64,000 bases of DNA from Thalassotalea_H castellviae (GCF_031846185.1 NZ_JAVRIF010000004.1:186001-250000); one strand, 5' to 3'; shown: positions 45,603 to 55,041, numbered from the stretch's first letter. Notes: generated by a model not told the origin, from the letters alone. A program made the numbers and translations.

Positions 45603-47546
45603 TTGCGGGTTTCAAGTTTTTCTAAGTTATCAGTTATAGCTATCAGTATTTTTGCGATCATATTTTTAGCCACTATGTATCAAGTTGGTGAATCATTAAC
45701 CAAGAGTCAAATTCAATATAGCGGTTATCAAACACTGAAATCTCATACGACTATTAAGTTTAATCGTACTATCAATAAATACCTACAAAACGGCGATGCA
45801 AGCCTACTCAATGATACCGAAGCACAACTTGACGAAATGATCGCTATCACCAAGAATTTGGGCATTAAAACCCTCACTGAAGAGATTAGCGCTCAAGCAA
45901 CGCTACTTAAAACAGATATTTCAACGAAATATCGTGCATTAGGAAAATTAAGTGGAGACCCTTTAGCGCTTATTCGCAATGGTGAACAAGCCATGGCAGC
46001 AATCACTGCTAGCCTGGCAAAATATGCTGTTCAATCTAATGCGCTGGATCCTCAACAAAAACCAGCTTACTTAAAACTTACCAATGAAATATCTAAAACG
46101 CTTTATGACTTAGTGAATAGTCGAGAAAAAATGTTTAATGATAGTCAGCTGAATAACCAATCGGTCGCAATTGCCTTAAATGATCTGCGAACATTAGTAG
46201 ATACAATTTCCGCATTTCCCGAACTTGAAGTATTCCCTGAAACAGATGAAGACGAAGATGACTTTTTTGCAGATGAAGACGATCTGGAAGATTTAAGTGT
46301 TGAAGCGTTAGACGAACTAAAGTCATTGGTTAGTCGCTATCAAAGTGAGTTAGACAATACATTATCTTTGCAAGAACAGCGTAAAAAAGGCTTACAACGA
46401 TTAGCGGCTCAAGTTGATGAATTAGAAAATATCATTGTTTCAGGTGAAATTACCGTTACACAAGAACAAGCTAAAATAAACAAATCACTTACCAATGTAG
46501 TGGTCGGTTTATTAACGTTTTTAGTTTTATTTTTAGCCGCAAATTATTGGTTGATGCGCAGTGTTATTTTAAACCCACTTCGAAAATTACGCGATAGTTT
46601 TGTGACGCTAGTCAGTGAAGGTCGAGTCGATAACATCACAGGTATTTCACCTAAAACAGAACTTGGCGAAATATCACATAGCTTTAATCAAATGGTGTCA
46701 AAACTTGCCGAAGAAGATAAGCAAAAAGCGAATCAACTAAACCTAGTGTCGAATGCCATGAAAACAATGGAAAGCCAAGCACGCAACATTCTTGATTCAT
46801 CGTCAACAACGAGTGAGCACTTGCTAGAAGTTGGCGATATTATGCAAGCACTTTCGAATGTTACCGAAAACGTTAATACGCTTTCTCAACAAGTAGTTGA
46901 TAGTGCAAAAGCGACACAAATGGCGATGAATGATAGTCAAAATCAAGTCAATGAAGTACTAAATGCCAGTGAAGAAACCAACTCAGCTGCAACAGCAGGG
47001 AAAACATCAATTGAGTCTTTAAGCTCTTCCGTTGAAAGTGTTGGTACTATTGTCGATGTGATCAGCTCAATAGCTGATCAAACAAATTTACTTGCTTTGA
47101 ACGCCGCCATTGAAGCAGCTAGAGCAGGTGAACACGGACGTGGATTTTCGGTGGTGGCTGATGAAGTAAGACAACTCGCTGGCAAAACTCAAGACTCGTT
47201 AAAGCAAGTTAGCCAACGACTAGAACAGCTTAATCAAGCAAGTTCAGCGCTCGCCGATAATATTTACGGCATTGAAAGCGCCTCAAATAAACAAAAAGAA
47301 ATTGCCGAATTATTAAAAGGCAACGCGGTAAACGTAGTTGAGCAAGCGATAACCTCGGCTAATGTCGCTGAAAGTACGTTAGAACAAATTAATCAGCAAC
47401 GCTTACATTTTTCTGACTTTGAACAGGCCATGAACAGTGTGACGACTGAAGTAGATCAGTCACGCGAATTAGCCACTCATATTTCAAAAGATGTCGGCGA
47501 ACAGGTTAGAGACATCAATCAAACCTTACATTTAGTCACTAAATAG
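45603..47546 (+). CDS. Methyl-accepting chemotaxis protein, putative Pho regulon member
   Basis: This is a 647-residue chemoreceptor with helices at about 10-30 and 298-318. The periplasmic domain is a helical bundle containing a very acidic insertion (ETDEDEDDFFADEDDLED, about 212-229). HAMP and the signalling tip IADQTNLLALNAAIEAARAG follow. It reads from a TTG codon with GAG a few bases upstream; no nearby ATG is in frame before the first helix. Three PhoB-like half-sites upstream suggest induction in phosphate starvation, perhaps to seek phosphate or an associated ion. The acidic loop would favour cations, so the ligand is unclear. Confidence 0.87.
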   Translation: MRVSSFSKLSVIAISIFAIIFLATMYQVGESLTKSQIQYSGYQTLKSHTTIKFNRTINKYLQNGDASLLNDTEAQLDEMIAITKNLGIKTLTEEISAQATLLKTDISTKYRALGKLSGDPLALIRNGEQAMAAITASLAKYAVQSNALDPQQKPAYLKLTNEISKTLYDLVNSREKMFNDSQLNNQSVAIALNDLRTLVDTISAFPELEVFPETDEDEDDFFADEDDLEDLSVEALDELKSLVSRYQSELDNTLSLQEQRKKGLQRLAAQVDELENIIVSGEITVTQEQAKINKSLTNVVVGLLTFLVLFLAANYWLMRSVILNPLRKLRDSFVTLVSEGRVDNITGISPKTELGEISHSFNQMVSKLAEEDKQKANQLNLVSNAMKTMESQARNILDSSSTTSEHLLEVGDIMQALSNVTENVNTLSQQVVDSAKATQMAMNDSQNQVNEVLNASEETNSAATAGKTSIESLSSSVESVGTIVDVISSIADQTNLLALNAAIEAARAGEHGRGFSVVADEVRQLAGKTQDSLKQVSQRLEQLNQASSALADNIYGIESASNKQKEIAELLKGNAVNVVEQAITSANVAESTLEQINQQRLHFSDFEQAMNSVTTEVDQSRELATHISKDVGEQVRDINQTLHLVTK

Positions 47547-47555
47547 CGTCAAATT

Positions 47556-47590
47556 AGCAACAAGCAATCTGTAATTATTCGCTTGTTGCT
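47556..47590 (+). terminator. Probable terminator after chemoreceptor
   Basis: AGCAACAAGC pairs with GCTTGTTGCT (10 bp) around a 15-base AT loop, ten bases after the stop. The T-run is poor. Confidence 0.5.
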
Positions 47591-47722
47591 AAGCTATTCT
47601 CTTATTTTAAAACCAAGATCGAGAAAAATTCACCTCAGTTTTTACATCTTTTCTCAACAAAATCGTGCGCGAACTCTCCCAATATCCTAAAATTAACCTT
47701 AGGTTTTATTGGAGATTAGTTT

Positions 47723-47893
47723 ATGGCTAAATCTTTGTGCAAATGGAAGAAAAAAGACATCGAGAAAGGTTTGCACGAGCTCGCACATATTGTCGACAAG
47801 CCGCGATATATTTGTAAAGATTGTGCGCGCAGTGCGCATGATAAAGGCTTTTTATGTAAAGCCGTCAAGTTACCCCTATCACATCCATCATAA
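47723..47893 (+). CDS. Small Cys-rich conserved protein
   Basis: This is a 56-residue protein beginning MAKSLCKWKKKDIEKG. Four or five cysteines in a C-x2-C (CKDC) and outlying single Cys arrangement suggest a small zinc ribbon. It is basic and has no signal. GGAG sits eight bases upstream of the ATG, and the stop is nine bases before the peroxiredoxin gene, so the two are likely co-transcribed and translated. Similar short basic Cys proteins occur in related marine bacteria; the function is unknown. Confidence 0.7.
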   Translation: MAKSLCKWKKKDIEKGLHELAHIVDKPRYICKDCARSAHDKGFLCKAVKLPLSHPS

Positions 47894-47902
47894 GGTTAAA
47901 TA

Positions 47903-48376
47903 ATGATTCAAGAAAATATGAAAATGCCAACCGGTGAATTACAGCAATTAATGAATGGCGAGATGATCTGTCACAATACTGATGAGTTATTCGCTAACAA
48001 AAAAGTCGTCCTTTTTGCCGTACCAGGTGCGTTTACCCCCACTTGTTCTGCTGCTCACCTACCAGGTTATGTTGTGTCAGCTGATGAGCTTTCAGCAAAA
48101 GGTGTGGATGCGATAATTTGTTTATCGGTAAACGATGCGTTTGTAATGAATGCGTGGGGAGAGGCACAAAATGCAGAAAATATTATGATGCTTGCTGACG
48201 GTGATGGCAGTTATACCAAAGCATTAGGTTTAGGCATGGAAACAGCTGGGTTTGGTGGTTTTCGCTCTCAACGTTATGCGATGATCATTGAAAATGGCAC
48301 AGTCACAAGCTTACATGTTGAAAAACCGAAAGAATTTGAAGTGAGCAAGGCTGAAAACATATTGGAGTTGCTTTAA
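47903..48376 (+). CDS. Peroxiredoxin (Prx5-like)
   Basis: This 157-residue cytoplasmic thiol peroxidase reduces hydroperoxides. The active-site motif PGAFTPTCSAAHLPGY holds the peroxidatic Cys near residue 49 with its Thr and the downstream Arg (GGFRSQRYAMI). It belongs to the Prx5 (AhpE/PMP20-like) branch, which is usually reduced by glutathione/glutaredoxin or thioredoxin. No fused glutaredoxin domain is present. It follows the small Cys-rich gene by nine bases. Confidence 0.92.
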   Translation: MIQENMKMPTGELQQLMNGEMICHNTDELFANKKVVLFAVPGAFTPTCSAAHLPGYVVSADELSAKGVDAIICLSVNDAFVMNAWGEAQNAENIMMLADGDGSYTKALGLGMETAGFGGFRSQRYAMIIENGTVTSLHVEKPKEFEVSKAENILELL

Positions 48377-48521
48377 TTAAATAGAAACGAAAACAATTAG
48401 CATTAGTAATACATTGTTTTTATTAGGATTTTTTAAAATCCTCTTGAAATCAAAGGCTAGCTAAGGCAAAATTCTCAGATATTCACTGCGTTATCGCACG
48501 AAAAATTTAATAGGAAAAACC

Positions 48522-49049
48522 ATGCTAAAACCTGAAATGGTCAAACAATTAAACCAGCAAATAAATTTAGAGTTTTATTCGTCGAATTTATACTTACAAA
48601 TGAGCGCTTGGTGTGAAGAACAAGGTTTTGAGGGTGCTGCTGAATTTATGCGTAAACATGCGCTAGAAGAAATGGATCATATGACACGTTTATTTACCTA
48701 CGTCAGTGAAACTGGAGCATTACCTATTTTAGGCGCAATTGATGCTCCCCCACATGAATATGAATCATTAGCGGATGTTTTTGAAAAAACCTATCAACAT
48801 GAATGTGAAATAACTGAACAAATCAATACCTTGGCTCATCAGGCATTTACTAACCAAGATTATTCTACTTTCAACTTCTTGCAATGGTATGTAGCTGAGC
48901 AGCATGAAGAAGAAACGTTATTTAAAAGCGTCTTGGATAAAATTAATTTGGTTGGCCATGATGGTCATGCATTATTTTTTGTCGATAAAGACTTAGCTGA
49001 AATGGCGAAAACATCACCAACCAGTATTATGTCAAATCCACCAGAATAA
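48522..49049 (+). CDS. ftnA: Non-haem ferritin
   Basis: This 175-residue ferritin-like iron store oxidises Fe(II) and mineralises it. Ferroxidase-site residues are visible: the Glu in the NLEFYSSNLYL start helix, E-x2-H in HALEEMDHM near residue 50, and the later EEQHEEE helix. Length fits bacterial FtnA rather than bacterioferritin (no haem Met context). It is separately transcribed, with a bidirectional terminator after it. Confidence 0.93.
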   Translation: MLKPEMVKQLNQQINLEFYSSNLYLQMSAWCEEQGFEGAAEFMRKHALEEMDHMTRLFTYVSETGALPILGAIDAPPHEYESLADVFEKTYQHECEITEQINTLAHQAFTNQDYSTFNFLQWYVAEQHEEETLFKSVLDKINLVGHDGHALFFVDKDLAEMAKTSPTSIMSNPPE

Positions 49050-49071
49050 TGTTTATTTCCTGCTCATAAAA

Positions 49072-49099
49072 AACAAGGCTTCTCATTTGAAGCCTTGTT
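49072..49099. terminator. Bidirectional terminator between ftnA and regulator
   Basis: An 11-bp perfect stem (AACAAGGCTTC / GAAGCCTTGTT) with a TCATTT loop has an A-run on the left and a T-rich stretch on the right, so it can end both convergent transcripts. Confidence 0.8.
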
Positions 49100-49103
49100 G
49101 CTT

Positions 49104-49442
49104 TTACAAGGGTGATTTTTCTACAACCAGATAATATCCTTGCCCACGCATAGCTTGAATACTCAGGCCGCTCGAATAATGTTGCAACTTTTTTCGCAGA
49201 TTAGAAATATGTATATTTATAACCTGCTGTTTATGTTCAGCCCCATGAAATAGCTGCTTAATAATGCTTGCCCTTGGCAGCAGTTCTGGGGAATGCTTCA
49301 TTAATAAAGTCAATAAGTTAAACTCTAAACTTGTTAAATTAACTTCTTGCTTGTCGACCTTTACTTGTCGAGAGCCTTTACATATTGAAAGGCTCCCCAT
49401 CACCGTAACTTGTTGCTTTCCTTTATGACGTTGTAAGCTCAT
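49104..49442 (-). CDS. Stand-alone winged-helix (OmpR/PhoB C-terminal type) regulator
   Basis: This 112-residue protein consists only of a Trans_Reg_C winged-helix domain: SLEFNLLTLLMKHSPELLPR, then INIHISNLRKKLQ (recognition helix) and the C-terminal IQAMRGQGYYLV wing. The receiver domain is absent, and no fragment of one lies upstream, so it is not a recent frameshift remnant. It is the second gene after the lipoprotein (27-bp gap). DNA-binding activity would therefore not depend on phosphorylation of itself. Targets are unknown. Confidence 0.8.
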   Translation of the reverse strand: MSLQRHKGKQQVTVMGSLSICKGSRQVKVDKQEVNLTSLEFNLLTLLMKHSPELLPRASIIKQLFHGAEHKQQVINIHISNLRKKLQHYSSGLSIQAMRGQGYYLVVEKSPL

Positions 49443-49469
49443 ATGACTCTCTAGCGCTACTGTTAATAG

Positions 49470-50984
49470 TTAGTCTGAACTGCGACTGAACATATTTGCT
49501 TTATAACCAGTGCCGGAAGTTAAATCGTTTTCTATGACGATAAACTGATCCGTTGACTCTTCATCGAGTATTAATTCAAAGGAATCTAAAATGATGTTGC
49601 TGCTATTTTCTTTCGCCACAACATACACTTGATATGTATTGTTCGTTAAATACAAGGTTTCATGCTCTGCATAACCAAAAGAACGATTATAGTAAGCACT
49701 ATCAATGGTTTCATCACTTCTGACAAAGTAGATATTTATTAAATTAAAGTCTTCGTTATCGGCTAAATTTACCGCAGTGATTTCATGACCATAAATACTG
49801 GTATTGTCACTACTATCAATCACCAACGAATGAATAGTCACTTCTTTTTCATCAACAATTCCGTCACCGTCTTCATCAACATTGCCATCTCCGTCTTCGT
49901 CGACATTTTCTTCGTCAGCATAAAAGAACACTGTTTTATTGGCATTTTCTGATAATGAAAGTAAATGATGACTCACTAATGTGATGTCGTTATCACTGGC
50001 TAATAAAGACAAGCTATAATCACCACTTTCAACGTTTAACGGTTCACTCAATTGTCCAAAAGTTAACTGCTCTATTTCTGGCGAATCATCAATATCATTG
50101 ACATAAACCGTAACCTCGCCATGGTAATCGGGTAATAAATCGTTCATTTGAATCGCGTTATAAATACGAAAACGTGCTTCAGCGTTATAATCGATGTATT
50201 CAACTTGAGTAGAATTAGACACTTTATCCAAAATAAAAGGAGAAGAGCCTACGCCAGTATTCTCTCGTATCACCATTATATATTGGGCAGAGTAGTAATA
50301 ATCGACAGCATCTGATTGATAGATCACTTCATCACTACCAGAATAAGTGATGTAAAAAATATAGCTACCTTGGTCAAATTTATGGTTGTCTGAAATCTCT
50401 TTATTTTGATAGCTTCCTAATAATTGCGCTTCATTAAATGTTTCATCCGACTCCGAAAAATAAACATCTATGGCATTGTTATTAGTACTTACATTGAGCA
50501 CATTAAAATTAAATAACGAATACGTATCATCATCTTCTTCATCAATAACAGGAATGTCATATACAACAACATCAGGAGCGGTAACATCATCATTAAGCAC
50601 CACTAACTTTAAAGAATCTTTCTCAATGGAGAGTTCACTTTGATAGATCATTTCCAGTTCACTACGCACGGAACTATCGCCATCTTGCCAAGCTAACTCA
50701 AAGAAATAATCATTGATGTCAATTTCATAAGTCCCTAATGCAGCAGCATAACCCACACTTGAGAAAGTTATTTCCGTTTCATCATCTTCACTAGTATCAA
50801 GGTCTTCATCAATAGTGAGATAAATCTCAGGCGCATTTTTAGAAGCATTGTAGAATTTAATATAGCCTTGATTACTATCATCATCACTATCGCTCGAGTT
50901 ACACGCCGATACCCCCAAAACAACCAGCGCCGCTAGCCAACCTTTTAAAAATTTTTGCTGGCCTAATCCAAATCTTACTTTCAT
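49470..50984 (-). CDS. Large acidic lipoprotein with calcium-binding loop
   Basis: This 504-residue protein has a lipoprotein signal (VVLGVSAC, lipidated C28). It consists mostly of beta-rich repeats of about 110 residues that recur about four times (FYNASKNAPEIYLTID, FNVLNVSTNNNAIDVYF, RIYNAIQMNDLLPDYHG and the INIYFVRSDETID region), reminiscent of DUF4397-type domains. A Ca-binding-like loop DEDGDGNVDEDGDGIVDE lies near residues 360-378. It is strongly acidic. It is probably cell-surface or periplasmic. No function is recognised. It shares an operon with the stand-alone regulator. Confidence 0.65.
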   Translation of the reverse strand: MKVRFGLGQQKFLKGWLAALVVLGVSACNSSDSDDDSNQGYIKFYNASKNAPEIYLTIDEDLDTSEDDETEITFSSVGYAAALGTYEIDINDYFFELAWQDGDSSVRSELEMIYQSELSIEKDSLKLVVLNDDVTAPDVVVYDIPVIDEEDDDTYSLFNFNVLNVSTNNNAIDVYFSESDETFNEAQLLGSYQNKEISDNHKFDQGSYIFYITYSGSDEVIYQSDAVDYYYSAQYIMVIRENTGVGSSPFILDKVSNSTQVEYIDYNAEARFRIYNAIQMNDLLPDYHGEVTVYVNDIDDSPEIEQLTFGQLSEPLNVESGDYSLSLLASDNDITLVSHHLLSLSENANKTVFFYADEENVDEDGDGNVDEDGDGIVDEKEVTIHSLVIDSSDNTSIYGHEITAVNLADNEDFNLINIYFVRSDETIDSAYYNRSFGYAEHETLYLTNNTYQVYVVAKENSSNIILDSFELILDEESTDQFIVIENDLTSGTGYKANMFSRSSD

Positions 50985-51222
50985 ATACTACCTATCTATT
51001 ATTAATAAATTTACGATGGAGCAATAGAGGCATATCAAAGTAATAAGTTCTTATCTTTACATAACCTTTGCACTTCTTTAGTTTTCTTTGCGTAGATTGG
51101 CATATTTTTACTTAACCTTACATAAATTGGCGAAATGCAACGGCTCAGTCTAGTTATTTCTCCTCTGGTTCATCGTCCGTAAAACTTCTATAATGCCGAG
51201 AAATGAACAGTTAAGGTAAGAT

Positions 51223-52407
51223 GTGCAACAAATAGATACGTTAATTATTGGTGCGGGCGCGGCGGGATTAATGTGCGCTGCCACAGCCGGATATAGAGGT
51301 AAGTCTGTCGTCGTCGTAGATATGGGGAAAAAACCTGGCCGAAAAATATTGATTAGCGGCGGTGGACGTTGCAATTTTACCAATGAAAATGCACAACCCG
51401 AAAACTACCTATGTAAAAATCCACATTTTATTAAATCGGCCTTAAGTCGTTATTCTTCACAAGACTTTATTGAGTTAGTAGAACGACACGGCGTTGAATA
51501 TCACCATAAAACTTTAGGGCAATTATTTTGTGATGATAGCGCGCAAAACATTGTCGATGTATTAATGACGGAATGTGAATGGGCTGGCGTTGATGTAAAA
51601 ATGCGTAACGAAGTGCTTTCAGTTAGCAAGCAAGATGAATCCTTTCACGTGCAAACCACCGAAAATACTTATCAATGTAAATCGTTAGTTATCGCCTCAG
51701 GTGGTTTAACAATGCCAAAATTGGGTGCAACACCTATTGGTTTCAATATTGCTAAACAATTTGGTTTAAATGTACTACCAACAACCGCAGCCTTAGTGCC
51801 ATTTACCTTACATGATCACGATAAACAACGCTTTGACGGCTTATCTGGTATCAGCATACCAACAAAAATTAGCAGCGAATGCGGCACTGAATTTAAAGAA
51901 AATATATTATTTACCCATCGCGGATTATCTGGCCCAGCCATTTTACAAATTTCTTCATTTTGGCAAGCAGGACAAGCGGTGACCATTAATTTGTTACCCG
52001 ATTCACCTATTCAAGACCTTATAACAGAATGGCGAGAGCAAAACTCACAAAAATCCCTCAAAAATATGTTAAGTACAATTTTGCCGAAACGCTTTATTGA
52101 AGCTATGGTCAGTCATGCAGAAATTTTTGATAAGGCTATCAATCAATTAAGCAAAGATGATGTTTATCAATTGGCAGAATATCTACACCAGTGGCAAATC
52201 AAACCTAATGGTACGGAAGGTTATCGCACGGCAGAGGTTACCCTTGGCGGGGTTGATACCGATGAACTATCTTCCAAAACCTTTGAAAGTAAAAAAGTCC
52301 CTAACCTATATTTTATTGGTGAAGTGATCGACGTAACCGGCTGGTTAGGTGGCTATAATTTCCAAGCCTGTTGGGCACAAGGAGTAGCGTGTGGACAAGC
52401 GGTTTAG
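51223..52407 (+). CDS. HI0933/YhiN-family FAD-dependent oxidoreductase
   Basis: This 394-residue flavoprotein has the N-terminal FAD motif IIGAGAAGLMCAATAG and the family hallmark GGGRCNFTN near residue 45. The C-terminal GGYNFQACWAQG closes the FAD site. The substrate of this family is not established. The GTG start is preceded by AAGGTAAG. It is monocistronic. Confidence 0.88.
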   Translation: MQQIDTLIIGAGAAGLMCAATAGYRGKSVVVVDMGKKPGRKILISGGGRCNFTNENAQPENYLCKNPHFIKSALSRYSSQDFIELVERHGVEYHHKTLGQLFCDDSAQNIVDVLMTECEWAGVDVKMRNEVLSVSKQDESFHVQTTENTYQCKSLVIASGGLTMPKLGATPIGFNIAKQFGLNVLPTTAALVPFTLHDHDKQRFDGLSGISIPTKISSECGTEFKENILFTHRGLSGPAILQISSFWQAGQAVTINLLPDSPIQDLITEWREQNSQKSLKNMLSTILPKRFIEAMVSHAEIFDKAINQLSKDDVYQLAEYLHQWQIKPNGTEGYRTAEVTLGGVDTDELSSKTFESKKVPNLYFIGEVIDVTGWLGGYNFQACWAQGVACGQAV

Positions 52408-52546
52408 TGATAACCGCTTTATCGACGGTCTTACCTTATAAATACTTGCGTCAAAGCCCATAAATTGTAGTTTTATCAATATATTCGTTTACCGTAATTG
52501 CTATCTATATCAACAAGCACTGGTTATTTAGCAAAGATCTAAGGTC

Positions 52547-52966
52547 CTATTTGTTCCAAATCATTTTAAGTTTTGTAAGCATAAAATCTTTTTCTACAAA
52601 TGAAGTATTTTCAAGCATCCATTCTTCATTGATGGCCATACATTTACTTATTTCGACCACCGTACGTTCTCCTTCTTCTGTTAAGGTAAAGCCATACGAT
52701 CTGCCATCAAGTTTATTCTTATGAACCAATCCACGTTTAATCATAGTACTCATTAAAGGGGCCATATTCGCTTTTTTAACCCCTAGATGATTACAAATAG
52801 TTATTTGTTTTATATTCGCATTCGCTCCAATGAATAATAAAACTGAAGCCTCCATTGTACTTAAATCTAATGTTTTAAGTAACGAGTTCAAATGATTAAA
52901 CATCATTATGGAAGCTCGACGTATATGGTAGCCTAACTTGTCTTCCAATGGGTTTATAATAGTCAT
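52547..52966 (-). CDS. MarR-family transcriptional regulator
   Basis: This 139-residue winged-helix protein has MarR topology: MEASVLLFIGANANIKQITI, ICNHLGVKKANMAPLMSTM (recognition helix) and the wing LDGRSYGFTLTEEGERT. Hydroxycinnamoyl-CoA-responsive MarR proteins (FerC, CouR, HcaR) control similar ferulate/coumarate genes. It sits at the downstream end of the lig cluster on the same strand, 183 bp after ligC, and has its own promoter with a TATAAT. An AGTTAT-N5-ATAATA element over that -10 suggests autoregulation. Confidence 0.82.
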   Translation of the reverse strand: MTIINPLEDKLGYHIRRASIMMFNHLNSLLKTLDLSTMEASVLLFIGANANIKQITICNHLGVKKANMAPLMSTMIKRGLVHKNKLDGRSYGFTLTEEGERTVVEISKCMAINEEWMLENTSFVEKDFMLTKLKMIWNK

Positions 52967-52999
52967 TTATTATCTTTACTCTATTAATTCATCTAAGAA

Positions 53000-53016
53000 T
53001 ATTATACTGAATAACT
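53000..53016 (-). promoter_or_regulatory. Candidate regulator site and -10 of marR
   Basis: On the minus strand AGTTAT-TCAGT-ATAATA overlaps a perfect TATAAT (53001-53006) upstream of marR. It resembles the AGTTAT-N5-ATAACT palindrome at the ech promoter, with two mismatches in the second arm. Confidence 0.4.
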
Positions 53017-53149
53017 CACGCGAATTCTTCAGTATTAATTTCAGTTTGTTGAGCTAAACCCACTTTAGCATTAACGGTTGACTGATGAGTTCAGCTATTC
53101 AATGATAATAAATACATTCAAACAAGCTGGCTTGAAACAAATGTTAAAT

Positions 53150-54106
53150 TTATTTACTCGCGTTTAATTGTTGTTCTATACGGTTTAATGTATTCATAGC
53201 AGTGAAACATTGCTGAACACTTGAATTAGGCTCTTTACCCTCTCGAATAGCATTGAAAAATTCACGATCTTGTAATTCGATACCATTAAAAGATACAGCT
53301 ACACCCGTCAAGTCAATAGGATTGTCTTTTCCATCATATAACTCATCATAACGAGCAAGGTAAGTGCCTTGATCACAAATATAACGAAAGAATGTGCCAA
53401 AAGGACCATCATTGTTAAAAGATAAAGATAGAGTACAAAGAGCACCTGAAGGAACTTTCATGCCAATACTCATATCCATTGCAATCCCTAAGTCTGGATG
53501 AATATTTCCCTGTAATGCAGTAACTTGTGAAGCTTCTTGACCTGTTTGATATTGAAATAAATCTACGGTATGACAAGCGTGATGCCAGAGTAAATGATCA
53601 GTCCAAGAACGGGCTTCACCTTTGGCGTTAGTATTTGTACGGCGGAAAAAGTAGGTTTGTACATCCATCTGCTGAACAGTTAATTCACCCGCTTTAATTT
53701 TATTATGGATCCATTGATGACTAGGATTAAAGCGGCGAGTATGACCAACCATAGCAACTAACTTTGTACGATTTGCAACGTCAACCAATTTTTTAGCATC
53801 TGCAATATTATCAGCCATTGGAATTTCTACTTGTACATGTTTACCTGCTTCTAAACATTGGATTGCTTGTGCAGCATGCATTTGAGTTGGTGTTGCTAAA
53901 ATAACAGCATCAACATCATCACGAGCTAAACTTTCCGCTAAGTCGGTAGTATAATGCGCGATGTTACGCTCTTGAGCTAACGTCTTGATTTTGTCTAAAT
54001 TTCGCGAGCCGACAACCGAAGTTACCGTGACTCCCTCAATACAAGCAATAGCATCAAGGTGCTTAATACCAAAGGCGCCCGCTGCACCTGCTACACAAAC
54101 TCTCAT
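53150..54106 (-). CDS. ligC: 4-carboxy-2-hydroxymuconate-6-semialdehyde dehydrogenase
   Basis: This 318-residue protein has a Gfo/Idh/MocA-type fold with an N-terminal nucleotide-binding GAAGAFGIKHLDAI motif and the family's ILATPTQMHAAQ region. In the protocatechuate 4,5-cleavage pathway LigC oxidises CHMS (hemiacetal) with NADP+ to 2-pyrone-4,6-dicarboxylate. It directly follows ligB (92 bp). Specificity is inferred from the operon; the fold alone would allow other sugar dehydrogenases. Confidence 0.87.
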   Translation of the reverse strand: MRVCVAGAAGAFGIKHLDAIACIEGVTVTSVVGSRNLDKIKTLAQERNIAHYTTDLAESLARDDVDAVILATPTQMHAAQAIQCLEAGKHVQVEIPMADNIADAKKLVDVANRTKLVAMVGHTRRFNPSHQWIHNKIKAGELTVQQMDVQTYFFRRTNTNAKGEARSWTDHLLWHHACHTVDLFQYQTGQEASQVTALQGNIHPDLGIAMDMSIGMKVPSGALCTLSLSFNNDGPFGTFFRYICDQGTYLARYDELYDGKDNPIDLTGVAVSFNGIELQDREFFNAIREGKEPNSSVQQCFTAMNTLNRIEQQLNASK

Positions 54107-54198
54107 GTTAATTCTCCACTTTTAAGCTTTAAACTTTTTTGTTAACAATTTTTATTTTTTACATAACTCAGTACTTATTGATTTTCTGGCTATGTAAT

Positions 54199-55041
54199 TT
54201 ACTTTTTATTTTCTAAAACAAGATGACCAACCGCTGTATTTGACGCGGGCACATGATAAAAACGTTGTAATTGATTAACATCTTGATCTAACGCTCCGCG
54301 CATTACCATCCACATTACTAATTCAATACCTTCAGATCCGGCATAACGTACGTAGTCAATATGAGGTTTTTTCGCTAAAGTTTCTGGGTCAGTCACAATG
54401 TCATTTAAGAATTCAATATCAAATTCTTTATTAATGAGTCCCGCACGAGGACCTTGTAATTGATGGCTCATACCACCAGTCCCCCAAATTTGTACATTTA
54501 AATCTTCGTCAAAACAATCAACCGCTTCACGTATCGCTTTACCTAAAGCAAAACAACGACTGCCTGATGGTGGTGGATACTGTACAACGTTAACGGCTAT
54601 TGGAATTACTTTGCAGGGCCACTCTTCTGGCTGACCAAACATTAAAGATAAGGGCACGGTTAAGCCATGATCAACATCCATTTTATTAACAATCGTGATG
54701 TCAAAATCGCTTTGAATTACAGATTGAGCAAGGTGCGAAGCAAGCTTAGTGTGGTTTTTAACAACAGGAACTTTTCTTGGTCCCCAACCTTCATCGGCTG
54801 GTTGGAACTCTTCTGCACAACCAATTACAAAGGTTGGAATAATATCTTGGCTAAAAGCGGAAGCATGATCATTAAATACGAGAATAATAACATCAGGTTT
54901 TTCGTCTTGTATCCAGGATTTCGCAAATTCATACCCTTTAAATACTGGTTGCCAATAGTCGTCTTCTGTTTTCCCTAAATCTATGGCGGCACCGATTGCT
55001 GGAACATGGGAGGTTGCTACACCTGCAGTAATTTTCGCCAT
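54199..55041 (-). CDS. ligB: Protocatechuate 4,5-dioxygenase, beta (catalytic) subunit
   Basis: This is the class III extradiol dioxygenase subunit, 280 residues long. It opens protocatechuate between C4 and C5 to give 4-carboxy-2-hydroxymuconate-6-semialdehyde. Iron ligands can be placed: H12 in ATSHVPAIG, H59 in FNDHASAF, and a C-terminal Glu in the GSEGIELVMW stretch. The catalytic His is in GTGGMSHQLQG. Its ATG overlaps the ligA stop by one base (TAATG). Confidence 0.95.
   Translation of the reverse strand: MAKITAGVATSHVPAIGAAIDLGKTEDDYWQPVFKGYEFAKSWIQDEKPDVIILVFNDHASAFSQDIIPTFVIGCAEEFQPADEGWGPRKVPVVKNHTKLASHLAQSVIQSDFDITIVNKMDVDHGLTVPLSLMFGQPEEWPCKVIPIAVNVVQYPPPSGSRCFALGKAIREAVDCFDEDLNVQIWGTGGMSHQLQGPRAGLINKEFDIEFLNDIVTDPETLAKKPHIDYVRYAGSEGIELVMWMVMRGALDQDVNQLQRFYHVPASNTAVGHLVLENKK

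Noticed and set aside
49104..49442. Remnant of a full response regulator
   Set aside because: No receiver-domain fragment is found in any frame upstream, and the domain starts cleanly with its own ATG.
51057..51125. TTACATAA direct repeats upstream of the lipoprotein
   Set aside because: The two copies are 61 bp apart in AT-rich DNA, so chance occurrence is likely and no regulator could be tied to them.
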